From an uncultured Eubacteriales bacterium (lineage in GTDB: Bacteria > Bacillota > Clostridia > Oscillospirales > Ruminococcaceae): 10,612 nt of DNA. The position numbers were made by a program, and so were the translations under genes. The notes under the pieces were generated by a model, which saw only the letters and a program-made list of their open reading frames with translations, was not told where the DNA came from and did no database searches. Numbering within the stretch: the first letter of the stretch is position 1; every line of letters begins with the position of its first letter. This document shows, piece by piece, positions 7,049 to 10,612 of this stretch. The stretch spans positions 1 through 10,612 of the forward strand of contig CAUHFD010000081.1 of NCBI GenBank assembly GCA_959605275.1, in the 5' to 3' direction.

Positions 7049-8426
7049 CATGTCACTGAAAAAAGTCCCGATGCCGGTGCAGGATCCGCAGGTGCGCGCC
7101 CGAAATTTCCAGGAGGTCGTATTGGGATATGATGAAATCATGGCGGTGGAGGAAGCAACCCGCTGTTTGAATTGTAAACATAAACCCTGTGTCAGAGGGT
7201 GTCCGGTCAATGTACGCATACCGGAGTTTATTGCGCAGGTGGCAGCCGGTAATTTTGAAGAAGCGTATCAGATTATTACCTCAACGAATGCGCTTCCGGC
7301 GGTATGTGGGCGTGTATGTCCGCAAGAAAATCAGTGTGAACAAAAATGTGTCCGCGGCATCAAAGGAGAACCGGTCGGAATCGGTCGCTTAGAGCGTTTT
7401 GTCGCCGACTGGCATATGAGCCATAATACCGAAAAGGCGAAACCGGTACAGAGTAACGGTCATAAAGTTGCAGTAGTCGGATCCGGACCTGCAGGACTAT
7501 CCTGCGCGGGAGATTTGGCAAAGAAAGGATACGAAGTTACTGTCTTTGAGGCGTTCCATACAGCTGGCGGCGTGTTGTCCTACGGTATCCCCGAATTCCG
7601 TTTGCCGAAGTCAATTGTGAAGTCGGAAGTTCAGAAATTGGAAGAGATCGGTGTTACCATGATGACCAATATGGTAATCGGTAAGGTACTGTCGGTGGAC
7701 GAGCTGTTCGAGATGGGATTCGAAGCGGTATTTGTCGGTTCGGGTGCCGGTTTGCCTCGTTTTATGGGAATCGAAGGAGAGGCTCTGATCGGCGTTTATT
7801 CGGCAAATGAGTTTTTGACCCGTGTTAATTTGATGAAAGCATATAAGGCGGATTACGATACGCCGATCAAGGAGAACAAGGCAGTTGCAGTAGTCGGAGG
7901 CGGCAACGTTGCCATGGATGCTGCAAGATGTGCGATGCGGCTCGGCGCAGAAAAGGTATATATTGTTTATCGTCGTTCTGAAGAAGAAATGCCTGCTCGT
8001 TTAGAGGAAGTGGAACATGCCAAAGAAGAAGGAATCGAGTTCCGTTTTCTGACCAATCCGGTTCGGATTTTGGGAGATGAAAACGGTGTGGTAAGCGGTA
8101 TGGAATGTGTCGAAATGGAGCTTGGGGAGCCGGACGATTCCGGGCGCAGAAGACCGATTGAGAAACAAGGCTCCAATTTTGTATTGCCGGTTGACTGTGT
8201 GATTATGTCGATCGGAACTTCACCGAATCCGCTGATTCGTACCACTACGACCGGGATTGAAGCAAACAAACGCGGCTGTCTGGTGGTAGACGAAGAAATG
8301 ATGACGACTCGTGAGGGCGTATATGCGGGCGGTGATGCCGTTACCGGTGCTGCCACGGTTATCTTGGCAATGGGTGCCGGTAAAAAAGCGGCTGCATCTA
8401 TTGACGAGTTTATCAAGAGCAAATAA
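7041..8426 (+). CDS. nfnB: NfnB-type large subunit (often annotated NADPH-dependent glutamate synthase GltA)
   Basis: This resembles the glutamate synthase small subunit / NfnB family, which binds FAD, NADP(H) and two [4Fe-4S] clusters. Two cysteine groups lie near the N-terminus: Cys42, 45, 50, 54 and Cys89, 93, 99, 103. The FAD Rossmann turn GSGPAGLS follows at about 147, and the NADP(H)-binding turn GGGNVAMD at about 286. A C-terminal flavin motif, YAGGDAVTGAATVILAMG, is also present. At 461 residues the size is normal. The start ATG 7041 overlaps nfnA by 8 bases and has AAAGGAG 12 bases upstream; ATG 7050 is further from it. No large glutamate synthase (GltB) gene is adjacent, and the translationally coupled partner is NfnA. 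A bifurcating NADH-dependent ferredoxin:NADP+ oxidoreductase is therefore more likely than glutamate synthesis. That assignment is by context and homology, not proven by sequence. Confidence 0.88.
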   Translation: MPNMSLKKVPMPVQDPQVRARNFQEVVLGYDEIMAVEEATRCLNCKHKPCVRGCPVNVRIPEFIAQVAAGNFEEAYQIITSTNALPAVCGRVCPQENQCEQKCVRGIKGEPVGIGRLERFVADWHMSHNTEKAKPVQSNGHKVAVVGSGPAGLSCAGDLAKKGYEVTVFEAFHTAGGVLSYGIPEFRLPKSIVKSEVQKLEEIGVTMMTNMVIGKVLSVDELFEMGFEAVFVGSGAGLPRFMGIEGEALIGVYSANEFLTRVNLMKAYKADYDTPIKENKAVAVVGGGNVAMDAARCAMRLGAEKVYIVYRRSEEEMPARLEEVEHAKEEGIEFRFLTNPVRILGDENGVVSGMECVEMELGEPDDSGRRRPIEKQGSNFVLPVDCVIMSIGTSPNPLIRTTTTGIEANKRGCLVVDEEMMTTREGVYAGGDAVTGAATVILAMGAGKKAAASIDEFIKSK

Positions 8427-8453
8427 ACAATTTGTTAATTTTACCGGATTTAC

Positions 8454-8482
8454 TTGTAAGTTACCAAAAGACAGGGTATAAT
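8454..8482 (+). promoter_or_regulatory. Promoter of yajC
   Basis: A perfect TATAAT (8477-8482) lies 17 bases after TTGTAA (8454-8459). The predicted leader is about 70 bases. No terminator is visible between nfnB and this promoter, so some read-through from nfnAB is possible. Confidence 0.6.
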
Positions 8483-8560
8483 TTTATTAATTGGTTTATA
8501 TTGTCAAAATAAACGAACAAACAAAATAGCCTGATAACGGCGGAATGGTGGAAGTAAAGT

Positions 8561-8914
8561 ATGAATTTAGCATTTTTAGCTGCAAGCACAGCGGCATCCG
8601 GTCAACAAACAAGCGGCGGTTGGCTGGCATTATTGGTTCAGCTTGTCCCGTTGGCACTGATTTTTGTGGTGTTCTATTTCTTGTTGATCAGACCGCAGAA
8701 AAAACGGGAGAAAGAGACCCAGAATATGAGAAACAATATTCAGGTTGGGGATGAAATTGTTACAGTCGGCGGCATTATTGGACGTGTTGTTATCATCAAA
8801 GAAGATAATGTGGTGATCGAGACCGGTAATGACAGAAGCAAGGTCAGAATCAAACGCTGGGCGATTCAGTCGAATGAAACCGTACATGATGATGTTGAAA
8901 TGGATGTCAAATAA
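8561..8914 (+). CDS. yajC: Preprotein translocase accessory subunit YajC
   Basis: YajC is a small single-span membrane protein that associates with SecDF and the SecYEG translocon. A short glycine/serine-rich N-terminus precedes one hydrophobic helix (about residues 22-44). It ends in the family signature LLIRPQKKREKE, which places the remainder in the cytoplasm. The conserved domain IQVGDEIVTVGGIIGRV (about 63-79) follows. The protein has 117 residues, within the usual 90-120 range. The start ATG 8561 has GGTGG 9 bases upstream, a modest ribosome binding site. secD and secF, frequent neighbours, are not in the window. What follows instead is an unknown protein and the SCIFF locus. Confidence 0.94.
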   Translation: MNLAFLAASTAASGQQTSGGWLALLVQLVPLALIFVVFYFLLIRPQKKREKETQNMRNNIQVGDEIVTVGGIIGRVVIIKEDNVVIETGNDRSKVRIKRWAIQSNETVHDDVEMDVK

Positions 8915-8930
8915 AATGTAATCACATGAG

Positions 8931-8966
8931 CCCCACAGGAAAATCACACTTGTTTTTCCTGTGGGG
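8931..8966 (+). terminator. Hairpin after yajC, probable terminator
   Basis: A perfect 13-bp stem (8931-8943 with 8954-8966) with a 10-base loop starts 17 bases after the yajC stop. It is GC-rich at the base. The following sequence, TAATACTATTAT, is AT-rich but lacks a true T run, so termination may be incomplete. Confidence 0.6.
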
Positions 8967-9037
8967 TAATACTATTATAATGGCAGAATGTTGTCTCTCG
9001 GCTTTTGGATATTATACGGAAAAGAGGCGTGTTCCTC

Positions 9038-9643
9038 ATGAAAAAGAAAATTACTTTGATTGGAATTCCTGCTCTTTTTGTGCTCCTCCTTCTGATTCTG
9101 CTGGCAACATCGCTGCGCAGTTGTAGCCTTTGTTATAACGAGAGCATCACTTCCCATAACCCGTCGGTATTTTGTAATAAAATCGGCAGGCGCAGTTTTG
9201 TCGGTTCTTACGAGTGGGATGGCAGGGAGGATAGCAAGACGATTGCCGTACCAGATGACTGCGACGGGATTCCGGTCACGCAGATAGGCGGCTACTACGG
9301 CACAGGAGTTCCCACCCCCTTTTGCATTATTTTGCCGGATGACTATTGGAATGGAGACAGTGTTTATGGAGAGCATCCCGATATGTTCGACATTTCGGAG
9401 CCGTATACCATAGAAGATATCGTTTTTACTTTGCAAATCGGAAAAAATATATCAAAAGTAGAAAATGTGAGTAGCGGCTATTATCCTTTGTCCAATGCAG
9501 ACGGCAGTATCACTTTTTTCCGTCCGGTTGTTAACGTAGTTTGCTCCGAAGACAATAAAACCTTTTATTCATCCAACGGAAAGCTGTATCATCGCACAGA
9601 CAATCAGCTTATCACTGAATTTAATTATGCTTCTGACAACTGA
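9038..9643 (+). CDS. Membrane-anchored extracytoplasmic protein of unknown function
   Basis: I do not recognise this 201-residue protein. It begins with a lysine-rich tip (MKKK) and one strong hydrophobic helix at about residues 5-23. Next comes SLRSCSLC, an arginine-containing stretch that does not fit a lipobox well, so a signal anchor seems likelier than a lipoprotein. The rest is polar, rich in Asp, Gly, Tyr and Ser, and probably lies outside the membrane. The segment around TIAVPDDCDGIPVTQIGGYYG (residues 69-89) recalls the IP...DGxPVTxIG pattern at the edge of BspA-like leucine-rich repeats, but I see no repeat series. The start ATG 9038 has GAGG 10 bases upstream; an in-frame TTG at 9005 lacks a good site. 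The gene sits between yajC and the TIGR04086-like gene. A TATAAT at 8976-8981 could be its -10, but the -35 is poor. Confidence 0.7.
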   Translation: MKKKITLIGIPALFVLLLLILLATSLRSCSLCYNESITSHNPSVFCNKIGRRSFVGSYEWDGREDSKTIAVPDDCDGIPVTQIGGYYGTGVPTPFCIILPDDYWNGDSVYGEHPDMFDISEPYTIEDIVFTLQIGKNISKVENVSSGYYPLSNADGSITFFRPVVNVVCSEDNKTFYSSNGKLYHRTDNQLITEFNYASDN

Positions 9644-9691
9644 CGAGATCCGGTGAGACTTGTTCCTGGTTTAGCGGCTTTATTTAATGCT

Positions 9692-9725
9692 TACTAAACA
9701 AATCAAATTTTTGATTTGTTCAGTA
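9692..9725. terminator. AT-rich hairpin after the unknown gene, possible terminator
   Basis: Arms 9697-9706 and 9711-9720 pair over 10 bp. A further 4 bp (9692-9695 with 9722-9725) form beyond one mismatch. It lies about 50 bases after the stop at 9643. No clean T run follows on either strand, so its termination role is uncertain. The rest of the 9644-9806 gap is AT-rich with no gene that I can see. Confidence 0.4.
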
Positions 9726-9806
9726 GACATTATTTATTTTCATATTTTTTCTCTGTATTACATATATTTTATTAAACGGCAAAATTAGTAATATGGAGGT
9801 AATGCA

Positions 9807-10211
9807 ATGCGTATGCAGACCATAGAATCATCTGGAACCTCTCGCTATATAAAGTCTTTTTTATTCGGGCAATTGTTCGGTGTTATCGCTTTGTTTGTCA
9901 GTTATATTATATTTGCGGTAGTGGTCACTGCCATTGATCTGCCCGCGTTTGCATTGAACCTCCTGGTCATAGTCGGACTGGGAATCGCGGGACTGGTGTC
10001 CGGATATTTTTCAGCGAAAGCCGTCGGGAACAAAGGATTGGTAATCGGCTTTATCAGCGGAATGATTATGTCATTGCTTTTTTTATTATTGTCAGTTCTG
10101 CTTTTTTCTTGTAAATTTAACTGGATGTTGGGGATTAAATTAATTGTGATAGGAATTTGTGCAATATTTGGTGGAATTTTTGGCGTTAACAGCAAAAAAA
10201 GACATAGATAG
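9807..10211 (+). CDS. Four-helix membrane protein, TIGR04086-like
   Basis: This is a 134-residue integral membrane protein with four predicted helices at about residues 19-43, 48-70, 76-100 and 106-127. The loops are short, there is a glycine-rich second helix (GLGIAGLVSGYFSAKA), and the tail is basic (NSKKRHR). Size, topology and position just upstream of scfA match the clostridial TIGR04086 membrane family, which recurs between yajC and the SCIFF genes. Its function is unknown. The assignment rests on topology and context; I could not run a profile search. The start ATG 9807 lies 7 bases after a strong GGAGG (9795-9799). No promoter with a good match is evident directly upstream. scfA downstream has its own promoter, beginning at 10212 directly after this stop codon. 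Confidence 0.78.
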   Translation: MRMQTIESSGTSRYIKSFLFGQLFGVIALFVSYIIFAVVVTAIDLPAFALNLLVIVGLGIAGLVSGYFSAKAVGNKGLVIGFISGMIMSLLFLLLSVLLFSCKFNWMLGIKLIVIGICAIFGGIFGVNSKKRHR

Positions 10212-10240
10212 TTGAAAAATAATCTGTACTGTGATATAAT
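10212..10240 (+). promoter_or_regulatory. Strong promoter of scfA with extended -10
   Basis: TTGAAA (10212-10217, 5 of 6 matches) and a perfect TATAAT (10235-10240) are 17 bases apart. TGA directly before the -10 gives an extended -10 element. This is one of the best promoter matches in the window. Transcription should start near 10247, at the foot of a 5-bp hairpin (10247-10251 with 10256-10260). Confidence 0.75.
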
Positions 10241-10298
10241 GTTTTAAAGACTAAGGTCTTCCGATAAGATAAGTTTGATACATAAGGAGATTGTTGTG

Positions 10299-10448
10299 AT
10301 GAAACATATTAAAACATTGAACAAATCAAATCTGAAAAAATCTGCTGCACACGGCGGATGCGGCGAGTGCCAGGCTTCCTGCCAATCTGCTTGCAAAACA
10401 AGCTGCACAGTTGCCAATCAGAAATGTGAGCATGCTGACAACAAATAA
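10299..10448 (+). CDS. scfA: SCIFF ranthipeptide precursor (six cysteines in forty-five residues)
   Basis: This 49-residue peptide is the precursor of a ribosomally made, post-translationally modified peptide of the SCIFF/ranthipeptide class. Its partner radical SAM enzyme ScfB installs thioether cross-links from Cys sulfur to a side-chain carbon of an acceptor residue. The basic leader starts MKHIKTLNKSNLKKS, as in the family. The core has six cysteines at residues 21, 24, 28, 32, 36 and 43 and the invariant-looking stretch SCQSACKTSCTVANQKC. Cys32 and Thr37 sit at the same residue numbers as the cross-linked pair reported for the Clostridium thermocellum homologue CteA. AAGGAG (10284-10289) lies 9 bases before the ATG. 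It has its own promoter and is followed by a hairpin and then scfB. The mature product's role is unsettled; a signalling role has been reported for clostridial ranthipeptides. Confidence 0.95.
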   Translation: MKHIKTLNKSNLKKSAAHGGCGECQASCQSACKTSCTVANQKCEHADNK

Positions 10449-10474
10449 TGCTTGGTTTTATGATTCAATGACAT

Positions 10475-10510
10475 TAAGTTGCCTGTAATATCATTATTAC
10501 AGGCAACTTT
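10475..10510 (+). terminator. Hairpin between scfA and scfB, partial terminator or RNA stabiliser
   Basis: A perfect 15-bp stem (10476-10490 with 10495-10509) closes a TCAT loop, about 27 bases after the scfA stop. After the stem come only a few T (TTTCATTGTCT counted from the arm end), so it is not a full-strength terminator. No separate promoter for scfB is obvious in the 41 bases left before its ATG. Partial read-through would yield much precursor mRNA and little enzyme mRNA. Confidence 0.7.
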
Positions 10511-10551
10511 CATTGTCTAATCAATTCAGGATAATAAAGGAGTTTAAAAAT

Positions 10552-10612
10552 ATGATACACCAGTCTCGGTTAAATGGCTCCAATATTGTGCTTGACATTA
10601 TCAGCGGCGGTG
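10552..10612 (+). CDS. scfB: SCIFF peptide maturase ScfB (radical SAM), N-terminal fragment cut by the window edge
   Basis: Only the first 20 codons are present, beginning MIHQSRLNGSNIVLDIISGG, and the frame is still open at the window end. The pattern MIHxxxxNGxNIVLDxxSG is that of the N-terminus of SCIFF maturases, a region belonging to the peptide-recognition part of the enzyme. The radical SAM CxxxCxxC and the auxiliary SPASM cluster cysteines would lie beyond the edge and cannot be seen. AAAGGAG (10536-10542) is 9 bases before the ATG, matching the spacing at scfA. Position directly after the precursor gene makes the call strong despite the short length. Confidence 0.88.
   Translation, partial: MIHQSRLNGSNIVLDIISGG

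Noticed and set aside
9005..9037. TTG at 9005 as the start of the unknown gene
   Set aside because: It lacks a ribosome binding site and would place extra charged residues before the signal anchor. ATG 9038 gives a normal MKKK start.
1..10612. CRISPR arrays, insertion sequences, tRNA or rRNA genes, phage genes
   Set aside because: I read both strands and saw no spaced direct repeats, transposase-like frames with terminal inverted repeats, cloverleaf sequences or phage proteins.

Overview
The window looks like chromosomal DNA from a low-to-mid GC anaerobe of the class Clostridia (Firmicutes), plausibly an Oscillospiraceae/Ruminococcaceae-type gut organism. The reasons are clostridial-type pyruvate phosphate dikinase, a tyrosine T-box leader, an NfnAB-type flavoprotein pair, strong AGGAGG ribosome binding sites, and a SCIFF (ranthipeptide) locus next to yajC, which is a hallmark arrangement of Clostridia. 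The species cannot be named from the sequence alone.

Layout. Positions 1-56 hold nothing assignable. A hairpin at 57-94 serves as the terminator of ppdK, which runs leftward (minus strand) from a TTG start at 2737. The divergent intergenic stretch of about 320 bases (2738-3059) holds the ppdK promoter, a compact structured ppdK leader and a weak glmU promoter. glmU (3060-4442) also starts with TTG. A promoter and a complete T-box riboswitch with a UAC (Tyr) specifier fill the roughly 360 bases before tyrS (4804-6030). nfnA and nfnB follow (6191-7048 and 7041-8426), overlapping by 8 bases. yajC (8561-8914) ends at a hairpin. A membrane-anchored protein of unknown function (9038-9643) comes next, then a four-helix membrane protein that resembles the TIGR04086 family (9807-10211). 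The window closes with scfA (10299-10448), a 49-residue six-cysteine SCIFF precursor, and the first 20 codons of its radical SAM maturase scfB (from 10552), which runs off the edge.

How the genes work together. ppdK (pyruvate/PEP interconversion) and nfnAB (balancing reduced ferredoxin, NADH and NADPH) suit the energy economy of a fermentative anaerobe. glmU makes UDP-GlcNAc for the wall. tyrS is controlled by uncharged tRNA-Tyr through its T-box. The right-hand third is the accessory part: YajC (Sec translocon), a TIGR04086-like membrane protein and the ScfA/ScfB pair form a recurrent clostridial neighbourhood whose joint function is poorly understood. In this genome an unrecognised membrane-anchored gene sits inside that neighbourhood. 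scfA has its own strong promoter and is separated from scfB by a 15-bp hairpin, as expected if the peptide is made in excess over the enzyme.
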